From positions 1 through 52,812 of the forward strand of contig JADILZ010000073.1 in the NCBI GenBank assembly GCA_017695065.1: a stretch of 52,812 nucleotides of DNA. Direction: 5' to 3'. The notes beneath the pieces were generated by a model. It did not search any database. It saw only the letters and a list, made by a program, of their open reading frames with translations, and was not told the origin of the DNA. The stretch comes from Candidatus Cryptobacteroides excrementipullorum (lineage in GTDB: Bacteria; Bacteroidota; Bacteroidia; Bacteroidales; UBA932). The position numbers and the translations under genes are program-made. Below, one piece after another: positions 1 to 8,673 of the stretch (position 1 is the stretch's first letter; the number at the start of each line of letters is the position of its first letter).

Positions 1-1
1 C

Positions 2-1729
2 GTCAAGACCAGGGACGGGGACTTCGAGGACTACCATGGCGTATTCTCCATCGGGCTGATAGACGGCAGGTTGCAGTACGAGGGTCCTATCGTCAAGGGG
101 AAGACATCTTTCAATGTGGCGATGCGCCGCACCTGGATGGACCTGGTGATGATACCCGGATGCAAGATACTGAACAATTCCTTCAAGGGCAGCCGTAAGG
201 TGGATTTGAGGTATTCGTTCCAGGATGTGAACGCAAAGCTCACACATCTTTTCTCGGAAGACAGCCGTCTTTCCATGAATTTCTATTATGGGCATGACGG
301 CTTGAAATTCAAGGATATGCAGGATTCTGACGTGCAGGAGCAGGGGGAGCCTGTCCTGTACAATACCACATTTGCCCGTCTCAGATGGGGAAACCTCTCC
401 GCTTCACTGGACTGGCGGCACAGGATCGGACATTCGGCGGATGTAAGAGTGACAGCGTATTATACCAGAAGTCCCGGGAACACACTTGCCTCGGCGGAGA
501 ACTGGAACTCCATCTCAAATGAAGAAGGGGACGGCAATGCCTATGTCGTGACAGGTTCCTCGGAGGACAACCTCTCCATGGTGCATGACCTGGGTCTAAA
601 AGCCGGTTTCGACCATCTCCTTACGGATGTCCACCATTTCAGGTACGGGGCCTCATACCAGTACCACAGGTACAGTCCGCAGCGGAGATATGAGAACTAT
701 GCCGGCAACGGCACAGAACGCTTCTATACGGACTATGATGCCGTAGACCGCCTGTACCACGGCCATGAGGCTTCGCTCTACTTCGAGGACGAGATGACTT
801 TCAGCGGCAGGTTCAGCGCCAATGCCGGACTGCGCTACACCATTTTCGGCGTGCCCGGCAAAGTTTACCACAGCGTCGAACCCCGGGCCGCCGTCAAATA
901 CAGCATCGGCAGGTCTGTGTCTCTCAAGGCCTCTTATACCGAAATGAGCCAGTTCAACCATTCCATATCATCCATATATCTGGACCTTCCCACAGGGCTG
1001 ATGATGCCATCTACCGCCAATGTAAAGCCAATGCATTCCAGACAGGTGGCCGCTGGAATCTATACAGACCTTCCCCATCATCTCCACCTGAATGTCGAAG
1101 GCTTCTGGAAGACAATGGACAATATCCTCGAGTATGATGGCCTCGGGGTGTTCTTCCCTCCTCTGGACAGATGGGAAAGTTCATTCGCGACAGGAAAGGG
1201 AAGGGCGTTCGGTGCGGAACTGGACTTCGGGTACAGGACCCCCGCTACAGAGATCAACCTCTATTATACGCTTTCCTGGAACCAGAGACGGTTTGACCGT
1301 TTCTACGCTGACTGGTACCGGGACCGTAATGACAACAGGCACAAGATTACTGTCACCGCCACGCACCGCCTTTCCGAAAAAATAGACCTGTATATGGCCT
1401 GGCACTACCACAGCGGCAACAGGATCACGGTCCCTGACCAGGCGATGCCGGACGACAGGTGGCCGTGGCCTGATACCGTCATTTATTACTATACAGAGCC
1501 GAACAACGCCAAGATTCCTGACTATCACCGCCTGGACTTCGGCATCAACATACACAAGAAGACGAGACGGGGGAACGAGAGTGTCTGGAACGTGAGCTTC
1601 TACAATGCCTACTGCCGCATGAACGCCATGTGGGCCAGTGTCAATCTGGATGACGACAACCGCATCTCGGGCTATGCCACCGCGGCTTTCCCTCTTATAC
1701 CTTCATTCAGCTATACATTGAAATTCTGA
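2..1729 (+). CDS. TonB-dependent outer membrane receptor, C-terminal part (5' end outside window)
   Basis: The reading frame is open from base 2, so the gene begins upstream and only the plug remnant and beta-barrel are present (about 575 residues). Alternating aromatic/hydrophobic strands run throughout, and the protein ends in YTLKF with a terminal Phe, the usual outer-membrane-barrel end recognised by the Bam complex. It should import a ligand across the outer membrane using TonB energy; the substrate cannot be read from the sequence. The next gene, 7 bases downstream, is a DUF4249-like lipoprotein, a common partner of this class of Bacteroidota receptor. A TTG near base 71 is only an internal codon, not the start. 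Family call is secure, ligand unknown. Confidence 0.9.
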   Translation, partial: VKTRDGDFEDYHGVFSIGLIDGRLQYEGPIVKGKTSFNVAMRRTWMDLVMIPGCKILNNSFKGSRKVDLRYSFQDVNAKLTHLFSEDSRLSMNFYYGHDGLKFKDMQDSDVQEQGEPVLYNTTFARLRWGNLSASLDWRHRIGHSADVRVTAYYTRSPGNTLASAENWNSISNEEGDGNAYVVTGSSEDNLSMVHDLGLKAGFDHLLTDVHHFRYGASYQYHRYSPQRRYENYAGNGTERFYTDYDAVDRLYHGHEASLYFEDEMTFSGRFSANAGLRYTIFGVPGKVYHSVEPRAAVKYSIGRSVSLKASYTEMSQFNHSISSIYLDLPTGLMMPSTANVKPMHSRQVAAGIYTDLPHHLHLNVEGFWKTMDNILEYDGLGVFFPPLDRWESSFATGKGRAFGAELDFGYRTPATEINLYYTLSWNQRRFDRFYADWYRDRNDNRHKITVTATHRLSEKIDLYMAWHYHSGNRITVPDQAMPDDRWPWPDTVIYYYTEPNNAKIPDYHRLDFGINIHKKTRRGNESVWNVSFYNAYCRMNAMWASVNLDDDNRISGYATAAFPLIPSFSYTLKF

Positions 1730-1748
1730 CTGTATCATGACACATGGA

Positions 1749-2786
1749 ATGAAAATATCACCCTGCATAATCATTCTTGCACTCCTGTGCACATCGTGCA
1801 ATTACTCCTTTGACCTGAAAGGGCTGGACGGCAAAGGGAAAATATATGTCACGTGCATATCGAGAGGTACGGACACCACTGTGTTCGATGTCCGGACCAC
1901 GGTCTCCATATCCGATGTCCCGGACAGGCCTCTTCCTGTGACAAGTTCACGTGCTTCCCTTACTGTGAACGGCTCCGGGGCGGAGCTTCTGCGCAGTGAC
2001 GGCTCTGTCCCGGGAGTGGCCGAGGGAAGTTTCTATACCCTTGACAGATTCTCCTCCGGGGATGTCCTGGAATTCAGGGCCTCGGTGGACGGGCTGGACG
2101 ATGTCTCCGCCAGGACGCAGGTGCCTGGCAGTTTCCCTGAAGTGAGTGTGGATGCAGGCCTGGAGATGTATGAGCCTGATGATTACAGCGAGAGCCTGCG
2201 CCTGACAGTGAAATTCATGGATGACCCTTCGGAGGAGGATTTCTACGGGATAATCGTCAAGTCCAGAGTCTCCTATGACACTGGGGGCAACCTGGATCCG
2301 GCAGACCTGCCATTTAAAGACTATGAAAGCTATCCTTATGTGATACTGCCTGATGACAATGACGAGAGCTCTTCAAAAGAAAGAGTCCTGCATGTGGACT
2401 ATGACCTGAGGAATTCATTCGAGGGCTCCGTTTCCGACGTCCAGCTGATCCTGTGGGATGATGTCGGTTTCAACGGGGGTACTGCCTCCCTGGATCTTTT
2501 CCTTAACCATGAACCGGATTATTACTTTACATACCAGGGTGTCCGTGTGGAATGCAGGACGGAATACCGGCTGCTCCTTTTCAAACTGTCACCGGAGGCA
2601 TATTATGCCGCCAAGGCCTGCTATATTTACATGCACAACTCGTACGGGGACATAGGCCTGTCCTCACCGGCTTTCATCTATTCCAATGTAATCGGCGGAA
2701 TAGGCTATTTCGGTGCGATGCACCAATCGGAGTCAGACTGGATCGGCAACCCTGGCGGCCTCGCCGATGCCGGGCCGTATGAATAG
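1749..2786 (+). CDS. DUF4249-like lipoprotein, partner of the TonB receptor
   Basis: A 345-residue protein with a lipoprotein signal: a short charged start, a hydrophobic stretch (CIIILALLC), then Cys at about residue 17 (TSC). I chose the ATG at 1749 because it puts Lys directly before the hydrophobic core; an ATG at 1737 would add four residues. The mature part resembles DUF4249 surface lipoproteins: an N-terminal beta-sandwich-like stretch, a DPSEEDFYGI segment, and a C-terminal region. It is cotranscribed with the receptor 19 bases upstream and probably sits at the outer membrane as its accessory. Function in ligand capture is inferred from the pairing only. Confidence 0.7.
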   Translation: MKISPCIIILALLCTSCNYSFDLKGLDGKGKIYVTCISRGTDTTVFDVRTTVSISDVPDRPLPVTSSRASLTVNGSGAELLRSDGSVPGVAEGSFYTLDRFSSGDVLEFRASVDGLDDVSARTQVPGSFPEVSVDAGLEMYEPDDYSESLRLTVKFMDDPSEEDFYGIIVKSRVSYDTGGNLDPADLPFKDYESYPYVILPDDNDESSSKERVLHVDYDLRNSFEGSVSDVQLILWDDVGFNGGTASLDLFLNHEPDYYFTYQGVRVECRTEYRLLLFKLSPEAYYAAKACYIYMHNSYGDIGLSSPAFIYSNVIGGIGYFGAMHQSESDWIGNPGGLADAGPYE

Positions 2787-2814
2787 AGCCGGTTCCGGTT
2801 GCCTTGTTTTAAAT

Positions 2815-3336
2815 TCATTCTATAGGATCCGGACAGTATTTCCGTCTGCCACAATTTTTACAGCAGACACCGCGCCAGACCGAATCGAAATGTTCCGCAG
2901 CGGCATCTACAAGGGCTGTATCCGATGAAAGGATTCCCGCCTCGAAATTACGCATCCTCTGGCTTTTCATTCCGATACCGGCCCCTGTAAGGTTTGCTGA
3001 ACCGATATAGACCTCCTTGAAATCGAATATCATCAGTTTGAAATGTATCCGAGGGCACAATGCTCTTTCCAGGCCATGTATGAGGACAGGATATTTGTCG
3101 AAATCCTCCCTGAATACAGGTCCCGGCTCCTTGGCGTGCATTAGCCTTACCTGCTTACCTTTACTGATCAGTGATGCTATTTCCCCGAGGAACGGGACAG
3201 AGTCTGTACCAGAGGACACATGGAGATCCTTGATGTCGGCGGTAGCTATCCAAAGCGTGCTTCTTATTTTGGAAACTTTTGACAGGACCTTGTCATAATG
3301 GTCCTTGTCTGCGATATATACAGTAGCAGGCTCCAT
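2815..3336 (-). CDS. Single-domain phospholipase D-like protein with a Cys-rich tail
   Basis: A 173-residue protein with one HKD motif: His98-x-Lys100-x4-Asp105 (HFKLMIFD), followed by a GSANLTGAG loop, as in PLD-family nucleases and phosphodiesterases. One HKD per chain implies that a dimer would form the active site. The C-terminus carries four cysteines (about 158, 159, 162, 168), possibly a small metal site. I chose the ATG at 3336 because it lies 28 bases after the WYL regulator stop; a longer start at 3411 would run back into that gene. It is the last gene of the unknown-protein/WYL/PLD operon. Nuclease activity is plausible but not shown; there is no signal peptide, so it should be cytoplasmic. 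Confidence 0.75.
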   Translation of the reverse strand: MEPATVYIADKDHYDKVLSKVSKIRSTLWIATADIKDLHVSSGTDSVPFLGEIASLISKGKQVRLMHAKEPGPVFREDFDKYPVLIHGLERALCPRIHFKLMIFDFKEVYIGSANLTGAGIGMKSQRMRNFEAGILSSDTALVDAAAEHFDSVWRGVCCKNCGRRKYCPDPIE

Positions 3337-3364
3337 TCCTGAATTATTCCCATTAAGCGTAAAA

Positions 3365-4276
3365 TTACTGATTATCCTGATAATAACTCCCCATTGTCCT
3401 GACAATTTCACCTACTTCCTTTCGGAAGTGCTCCGGCGCAAGCACCTCCACCTCGTCCCCGTGGGAGAGTATTTCCTGCTGGAAATCGAAAGTCGGTGAT
3501 ACAAAATATTCGAATACCGAATAATCATCGCGTATTTCGACCTCCCTCTGGGAATGATGTAACGGCAAAGTCCTGAAATACTTCCTTTTACTGTCATAGA
3601 CCCTGAGTCTTACCGTTTCAGCGGGGGAACCGTCATAGACGATTATCCCGAAACTGTTGTAGAAATATGACCCGGCATCAAAATTCACCGGAAAGAGAAA
3701 TTTATTTTCAGTCAGGTCCATATCTTCAACCCTGTCGAGGGAGTATATACGCAGGCCGTCATGCTCCGGACAACGGGCAAGCATATACCACCTCTGCCTG
3801 AACACTTTTACACAGTACGGCTCCACTTCTGTCACGAACGGTTCTTCCCGCCAGAAGTTCCTGTAGGTCATTTCCACACATACACCTTCTTTCATGGCCT
3901 CGATTACGGATGCGAGGAACTTCTGCCCGGAAGGAATATCCTCGAAAAGAATGCGATGTTTAAGATGATGGCTTTCGTTTATGAGATTGTTGACGGCAAA
4001 AGTGTTCAGGAGCCATGACCTGACTCCACCTTTCTCTATGTCATCAGCATTTCCGATGTAGTAATAGTAGCCTCCTTTCCTGTTACATTCTATATCGATA
4101 CCGAAAATGTCCGCTATTGCCTGGCGGTGATTGTGGAAGGTCTTGAGCGGAAGGTCTTCCCCTCCGCTCATATCAGTCCGCCGCCACCTCTCGTTTATCT
4201 CCTCAAAAGTCAGCTGTCCTGCCCTGTAGACAGTATCGACCAGCCAGATATATCTGCTGAACAAGTTTTTTACCAT
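3365..4276 (-). CDS. WYL-domain transcriptional regulator
   Basis: A 303-residue protein. Residues 1-90 look like a DNA-binding winged helix, residues 125-195 are a WYL domain with the signature variant RWYMLAR (162-168) and RIYSLDRV (176-183), and residues 218-300 match the C-terminal WCX extension. Such regulators bind nucleotides or nucleic acids through the WYL domain and often repress defence or DNA-damage genes. It lies 12 bases after an uncharacterised gene and 28 bases before a PLD-like gene, all on the minus strand, so it probably regulates this operon or the neighbouring graspetide-type operon. The family is clear; the target is inferred. Confidence 0.85.
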   Translation of the reverse strand: MVKNLFSRYIWLVDTVYRAGQLTFEEINERWRRTDMSGGEDLPLKTFHNHRQAIADIFGIDIECNRKGGYYYYIGNADDIEKGGVRSWLLNTFAVNNLINESHHLKHRILFEDIPSGQKFLASVIEAMKEGVCVEMTYRNFWREEPFVTEVEPYCVKVFRQRWYMLARCPEHDGLRIYSLDRVEDMDLTENKFLFPVNFDAGSYFYNSFGIIVYDGSPAETVRLRVYDSKRKYFRTLPLHHSQREVEIRDDYSVFEYFVSPTFDFQQEILSHGDEVEVLAPEHFRKEVGEIVRTMGSYYQDNQ

Positions 4277-4288
4277 ATAACCGACAAT

Positions 4289-4690
4289 TTAAAGTGATCG
4301 TGTCAATTTCTTGATTGCAATTCTCTGGATGCCTGTAACCGTCACTGACGCCCCGGTATCCTTGTTACGCCATTGCGGATTGATTGTATTGTCTGATTTC
4401 AGATACGGTCTCAATCCGCCATCCCATACAGGCTTCCCGAACACAGTATTGCAAACCCCGTTCTTCATACAGAATGCCTCTATTTTATCAAGGGGCATAA
4501 GGGTATGGTTATCAACAATATTGCGGGAATGCGGAGACACTTTGAGCATCCCGTCAGACCTACGGTAGTAGAACACAAAGCCGTTAATGTCTACAGTCTT
4601 TATCATGGTTTCCGTGACTGAAACGACAAAACGCCATCGGTTCCCCTCGGGCGACTTCTCTATGCACCGCAATATTGTCATGGATTTCAC
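4289..4690 (-). CDS. Uncharacterised 133-residue protein, first gene of the WYL/PLD operon
   Basis: I do not recognise this protein. It is a soluble, mixed alpha/beta-looking chain without signal peptide or membrane segment, rich in charged and beta-prone stretches (for example VNGFVFYYRR-like and GASVTVTG segments). Two starts are possible, 4690 and 4681 (MTILRC). It ends 12 bases before the WYL regulator, so the two are probably cotranscribed. A TATTTTTG box on the minus strand at 4709-4716 lies just upstream and could serve as its -7 element, overlapping the end of the preceding terminator. Being encoded in this accessory cluster is the only hint to its role. Confidence 0.6.
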   Translation of the reverse strand: MKSMTILRCIEKSPEGNRWRFVVSVTETMIKTVDINGFVFYYRRSDGMLKVSPHSRNIVDNHTLMPLDKIEAFCMKNGVCNTVFGKPVWDGGLRPYLKSDNTINPQWRNKDTGASVTVTGIQRIAIKKLTRSL

Positions 4691-4708
4691 TCACTCTGTT
4701 TTTCCGGG

Positions 4709-4753
4709 CAAAAATAATCCCGACTTGTGCCATATCATGACATAAGCCGGGAT
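4709..4753 (-). terminator. Terminator of the graspetide-type operon, overlapping a possible -7 box
   Basis: On the minus strand a 13-base arm (4753-4741) pairs with 4729-4717 through 11 Watson-Crick pairs and 2 G-U pairs, followed directly by TATTTTTG. This fits an intrinsic terminator 17 bases after the last gene of the five-gene operon (stop at 4770). The same TATTTTTG matches the Bacteroidota -7 consensus TAnnTTTG and lies 19-28 bases before the next start codons, so terminator tail and promoter of the following operon may share bases. No good TTTG -33 box is visible for it. Confidence 0.65.
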
Positions 4754-4769
4754 ATTCAAACGGGAATCA

Positions 4770-5315
4770 TCATGAAAGTTTTATTATAAAAACAAGCATG
4801 GCGACATTGCCGAAAATGGCACGCGAGATGTCAAGGAACAGTGCTATCAAATATTTCCATTTGAATTCGAACAGGTCCACATTGCTGTTGCGGAATCTCA
4901 TGCTTCTGGAAACTATCTCATCAATGTTAGCACTGACAAACGGCATCAGCAATCCGGATACGACCCATGAGACAACAAGACACACACAGCCGAATATGAA
5001 ATAACCTGATTTCAATACAATATCTATTGTGATATTGTCCGGGACATCCTGCTCTATACAGGTCAATACAAACAGTCCTGCGAGCCCGAGCCATAAAATC
5101 AGCAAATAAATTGCAAAACTGTCTCCGACTTTCTTTCCAGGGAAAGCTACAAAAAATGCAAATGCCGCAACAGCAGCCAGGTACTCCCAATAATTTCCAC
5201 CGGACTGCTCTATCGCATCCCCTGTATACAGCACTAATGCAGATATTGGAAATACGATAATTGTCAATATGATACCAATATTTGCCGTCAGCCAGAATTT
5301 TAATGTATCACCCAT
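4770..5315 (-). CDS. Uncharacterised inner-membrane protein, last gene of the graspetide-type operon
   Basis: A 181-residue protein with about five hydrophobic segments (roughly residues 8-30, 44-58, 66-86, 102-126 and 155-178) and a charged loop near residues 135-150. No recognisable family motif. It starts 6 bases after the stop of the membrane-anchored UDG-fold gene and is followed by a terminator, so it is the last gene of the five-gene operon. A role as membrane partner, channel or transporter subunit is possible from topology and position only. Confidence 0.6.
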   Translation of the reverse strand: MGDTLKFWLTANIGIILTIIVFPISALVLYTGDAIEQSGGNYWEYLAAVAAFAFFVAFPGKKVGDSFAIYLLILWLGLAGLFVLTCIEQDVPDNITIDIVLKSGYFIFGCVCLVVSWVVSGLLMPFVSANIDEIVSRSMRFRNSNVDLFEFKWKYLIALFLDISRAIFGNVAMLVFIIKLS

Positions 5316-5321
5316 ATAATT

Positions 5322-6932
5322 TTATTTAAGAAATTCAATTATAAGTTCATGCCAATAGTCCCACGGGAAACCTCCACCAGGATTGGCTATCGGCATCACC
5401 ATACATTCCCTGCCATAAGGCAGAGGGTATATCCAGGTCTCTGTACTGTAGAGTTTCCCGTCTTTCCACGGAGAAGAAAGCCTGACTTCAGGCCCCTGAT
5501 GTCCTTTGTCAGGGAGAGAGCCGTACAAAGGTTCGCAGGCGATTATCCGGTCCGGGGCATATTTCTCGAGTACCTGCATGAAAGCATTCTGCCCGGACTC
5601 TACCTGCCCGTCAGATACATTCCTCAAATCAGCTACAGGCTCCTGAAAGAAATTGACGAAAGCCAGCCTGTTCCATAGAATGGCTTTCTCTTCATCGGAC
5701 AGGACCTTTCCCGCAATGGCTTTCCCAATGTTTGTCAGGCCATTATAAGCGGGAATATCAGTATTTCCGGACAGATATTTCTTTCCTATGACATCAGCAA
5801 CATACCCCGTGTTCCACTCTTGCACATCCTGACATCTGCAGTCCCCGACTATCATGACCTTCTTTCCGGCAATACCCTCGATATAATCCGGTCCAATCCA
5901 CGGCAGGACGGCTGGATTCAGAACGGATACCTCCGGCTGTACCGCCCCGTTTGCGGCAGTTTCATGTTCCCTATATGTTTCAGTTTCATCTGCTTTTTTC
6001 TGTTCGCCCTTGATGTTTCTCCGCTTTACCTGCGGTATGACAGCCTGTATCATTGCTGCATTGTATGCATCGCATAGCAGGAATATATTGCCCCTGTTCT
6101 GGCAAGTTATTGACAGGATGTAATATAAACCATCATTCCTTTCAGGGTAGGACCTGTCATCCACCTTTATGTCAAGTATCGACGGGATATTTATACGCCA
6201 GTGCGAGTTGTCCATTAACTCAACGGTGTCATCAAATACATACAGTTTGACATTCTGTGCATTTTTTATGTCATAATACAGTTTACCGTCTTTCTGCCGC
6301 TGATTGACTGACCGGATCTCAGACTTGAGATAACATGGTCTGTCGACAATCATATCGTCGCAGTCAATCGGCTCGATTCCGGTGCCCTTCAGATGCCTTG
6401 CGACATAATGGCAAATAGGATTGATATCTGCAGTTTTATATTTTGACGCCCATTTCATCTGTAGAAGAAACAGGCAGTTCTCATAACCAGTCTCGCTGTC
6501 CGGAAGGTCATCAAAGGTATTTATGAAATCCTGCATGATTTCAGGAACCATACTTTCTTCCTGAATCAATGGAGCAATTATTTGCCGCTGATATTTGTTC
6601 AATGGAGATTGAATCCACATTTTCAGAAAATTCCATTCGTCTCCTCCGATATACATATCTCTTTCATCAAGGATTTTGCTGATTTCTTTTTGCCTTTGTT
6701 CAGGTAGAGTGACGAATTTTTCCAGGTCTGCAATTAGCCGTTTCCTTTCCGCTTCTTCTTTTGCAGATTCCTCCTCCATGGCTCTTTCCTCCTCTTGTTC
6801 TTTGCGTTTTGCCAGAATCAGCCATACGGCAATAATCAGCGCAAGTACCACAATAATCGGAATGGCGATTTTCCAGTAAATGATAGATACAACGATAATT
6901 GCTATCACCAAAATAATAAATATCCAGGTCAT
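5322..6932 (-). CDS. Membrane-anchored protein with C-terminal uracil-DNA-glycosylase-like domain
   Basis: 536 residues. Two close transmembrane helices (about 2-19 and 22-40) form a hairpin anchor, followed by a highly charged, coiled-coil-like stretch (42-75). The middle (80-310) I do not recognise. The C-terminal 185 residues form an alpha/beta domain matching the next gene upstream in spaced blocks: GIAGKKVMIVGD (353-364), FVNFFQ (425-430), PDRII (460-464) and NPGGGFPWDYW (517-527). This layout resembles uracil-DNA-glycosylase-fold proteins, but the usual catalytic residues are not clearly present. Both helices near the N-terminus suggest that the large domain stays cytoplasmic at the inner membrane. 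Third enzyme-like gene of the operon. Fold assignment is an inference from motif layout. Confidence 0.6.
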   Translation of the reverse strand: MTWIFIILVIAIIVVSIIYWKIAIPIIVVLALIIAVWLILAKRKEQEEERAMEEESAKEEAERKRLIADLEKFVTLPEQRQKEISKILDERDMYIGGDEWNFLKMWIQSPLNKYQRQIIAPLIQEESMVPEIMQDFINTFDDLPDSETGYENCLFLLQMKWASKYKTADINPICHYVARHLKGTGIEPIDCDDMIVDRPCYLKSEIRSVNQRQKDGKLYYDIKNAQNVKLYVFDDTVELMDNSHWRINIPSILDIKVDDRSYPERNDGLYYILSITCQNRGNIFLLCDAYNAAMIQAVIPQVKRRNIKGEQKKADETETYREHETAANGAVQPEVSVLNPAVLPWIGPDYIEGIAGKKVMIVGDCRCQDVQEWNTGYVADVIGKKYLSGNTDIPAYNGLTNIGKAIAGKVLSDEEKAILWNRLAFVNFFQEPVADLRNVSDGQVESGQNAFMQVLEKYAPDRIIACEPLYGSLPDKGHQGPEVRLSSPWKDGKLYSTETWIYPLPYGRECMVMPIANPGGGFPWDYWHELIIEFLK

Positions 6933-6951
6933 AAATCTCTCTTTTATGTTT

Positions 6952-7632
6952 TTATATGCACAACTCCTCTTCCGTATATTTCTTCAAGGACGGAAGTCCG
7001 GAGTTCCACTGTCCGTACATATTGCACGGGTGATATGTGTTGATGATGGCAATATCCTTGTCAATGCCGTCAAGTTTCAGGTGGCAGACATAGCCGTCTT
7101 TTGCATGAAATTCGGGAGTGTCATAGTCATAGATCTCCTTGCGGCCCTGTCTTATTGCGTCTCCGGCTATGGTACCCCATACGAATATGATGTCCGGTTG
7201 CAGTTCCATTACCGTTTCCTTGAAAGCCTCGAAATCACGCTCGCTTATGGCGGCCCGGCTGTCGGATATTGCCGAAGGGACGAAAAACTGGACATAGTTG
7301 GTGAAAGAGACATACTGCCATACTGTCCGGCTGTCCATGCCATCGACATACCCGGAAAGGAACTCCCCGAAATTCCTGTATGCGCGGTACATTTCGTCCA
7401 ATTCATACGATGGGGCATCGGAAAGGCTCATCTTTCTCGGCGAATAATCGGGACATCTGTCATCAAAGCGGCTGCTGTCCTTCTTTGACATATCTGTACA
7501 TTCCTGGAAATGCTTGCAGTCCTCTCTATGGCTGCAGTAGAAGCTGTTTCCTATGACAAGAATTTTCTTTCCGGCAATTCCCACCTGATAGTACCTCCCG
7601 ATGAACGGGTTGAAAAATCTTTTTGTAGTCAT
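6952..7632 (-). CDS. Soluble uracil-DNA-glycosylase-fold protein with Cys cluster
   Basis: 226 residues. Blocks in UDG-superfamily order are GKKILVIGNSFYC (21-33), FTNYVQFF (110-117), PDIIFVWG (146-153) and NTYHPC (198-203), where the HP resembles the family's second active-site motif. Cysteines at 33, 39, 45 and 60 are spaced as a possible metal or Fe-S site. It is a paralogue of the C-terminal domain encoded next door. It starts 17 bases after the ATP-grasp ligase stop and ends 19 bases before the next gene, so translation is tightly linked. DNA repair is not implied: family members with a GxSxYC-type first motif are common but uncharacterised. Function unknown. Confidence 0.6.
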   Translation of the reverse strand: MTTKRFFNPFIGRYYQVGIAGKKILVIGNSFYCSHREDCKHFQECTDMSKKDSSRFDDRCPDYSPRKMSLSDAPSYELDEMYRAYRNFGEFLSGYVDGMDSRTVWQYVSFTNYVQFFVPSAISDSRAAISERDFEAFKETVMELQPDIIFVWGTIAGDAIRQGRKEIYDYDTPEFHAKDGYVCHLKLDGIDKDIAIINTYHPCNMYGQWNSGLPSLKKYTEEELCI

Positions 7633-7649
7633 TTTGTTTTGAGTTTAAT

Positions 7650-8648
7650 TTAATATGCAGACACCTTGGGAGAAGACAGGAAATCCGTTATCGCTTCCGA
7701 GATTTTCAGTCCGGTGGTATCTTCGACCCAGAGCCACTGTCCGTTGGGGTTACACTCCAGGAAGACATAATCCCCGGACGGAGTGACGATAAAATCGAAA
7801 CATCCGAAATTCAGATCGAGATGCCCAAGATATTCACGGCACTTCCGGGCAATATTCTCCGGAAGGTCGAATGCGGTCTGTTTCATGCCATGTTTATATC
7901 CCTGTCTCCAGTCGATTTTTCCAGTGTCGTCCGAAAGTTTCTGGGAATCAATCTTGCAGGCAAACACCTTGTCTCCGACCACAGTAATCCTGAGTTCGAA
8001 ATCCTTTTCCACATAATTCTGGGCGAATGTCACGGTCTGGGAAAACGCCTCATCCGGAACATCATCCAAAGATGCGGACGGGACTTTCTGGGAATAGAAT
8101 ACATAGTCCTGCATCTGTGTTTCATCCCAGATGTCGTTACTTTCTATGGGCTTCAATATCAATGAATCATATTCGGCGGCCAAGCGCAGGACATCTTCCT
8201 TCCTGTTTGAGTAACAGCTTTCTGGAAGGCTGAACCCTACCTGATGTGCGACCCTGTACTGGAGCATCTTGGATGCAGCAGGACGGTCGCCTGCGATGCT
8301 TCCTATGGACAGGATGTCCTTCAAGTAATACCGCAGGAAGACGAGAAAGCCGAGAGCCTCCTCAATGTTGTGCTTGTCAATCTCGGGAGTGCTCTTTACC
8401 GGCAGTTCCTTGGGCTGTTCCGGACGCCTGTCCCATATCGCGGTGATCTCCGAGCCTCTGGCTTCGAGCCCGTTCCGTGTACATCTGATACGGAAGTCGC
8501 AGCCCCTGCTGTCATTCCACCAGGCAAATTCATAGTCGGTCAGCAGGGCTTCGGTATTCAGTCTGAAGAACGGGATGTCCTTTCGGGAAAGAATTTCAAT
8601 CACCGGATTGGGATGGACATCCTCTTTGTTGGTAATGATAAGGATCAT
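7650..8648 (-). CDS. Graspetide-type (MvdC/MvdD family) ATP-grasp peptide ligase
   Basis: 332 residues of an ATP-grasp enzyme of the family that makes side-chain ester or amide links in ribosomal peptides. The pre-ATP-grasp domain (1-110) carries the typical RLNTE (29-33) and IWDRRPEQP (71-79). Next come SKMLQ (126-130), LILKP (163-167), FELRITVVGD (217-226), DWR (246-248) and the metal/ATP loop FLECNPNGQW (296-305). All expected blocks are present, so it should be active. A small acidic/Ser-Thr-Lys-rich ORF lies 25 bases upstream and is the best candidate substrate. There is only one ligase, no radical-SAM SPASM enzyme and no dedicated exporter. Start ATG at 8648 begins MILIITN, typical for the family. 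Confidence 0.85.
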   Translation of the reverse strand: MILIITNKEDVHPNPVIEILSRKDIPFFRLNTEALLTDYEFAWWNDSRGCDFRIRCTRNGLEARGSEITAIWDRRPEQPKELPVKSTPEIDKHNIEEALGFLVFLRYYLKDILSIGSIAGDRPAASKMLQYRVAHQVGFSLPESCYSNRKEDVLRLAAEYDSLILKPIESNDIWDETQMQDYVFYSQKVPSASLDDVPDEAFSQTVTFAQNYVEKDFELRITVVGDKVFACKIDSQKLSDDTGKIDWRQGYKHGMKQTAFDLPENIARKCREYLGHLDLNFGCFDFIVTPSGDYVFLECNPNGQWLWVEDTTGLKISEAITDFLSSPKVSAY

Positions 8649-8673
8649 CGGGTTTCAATGGACTGATGGACGG

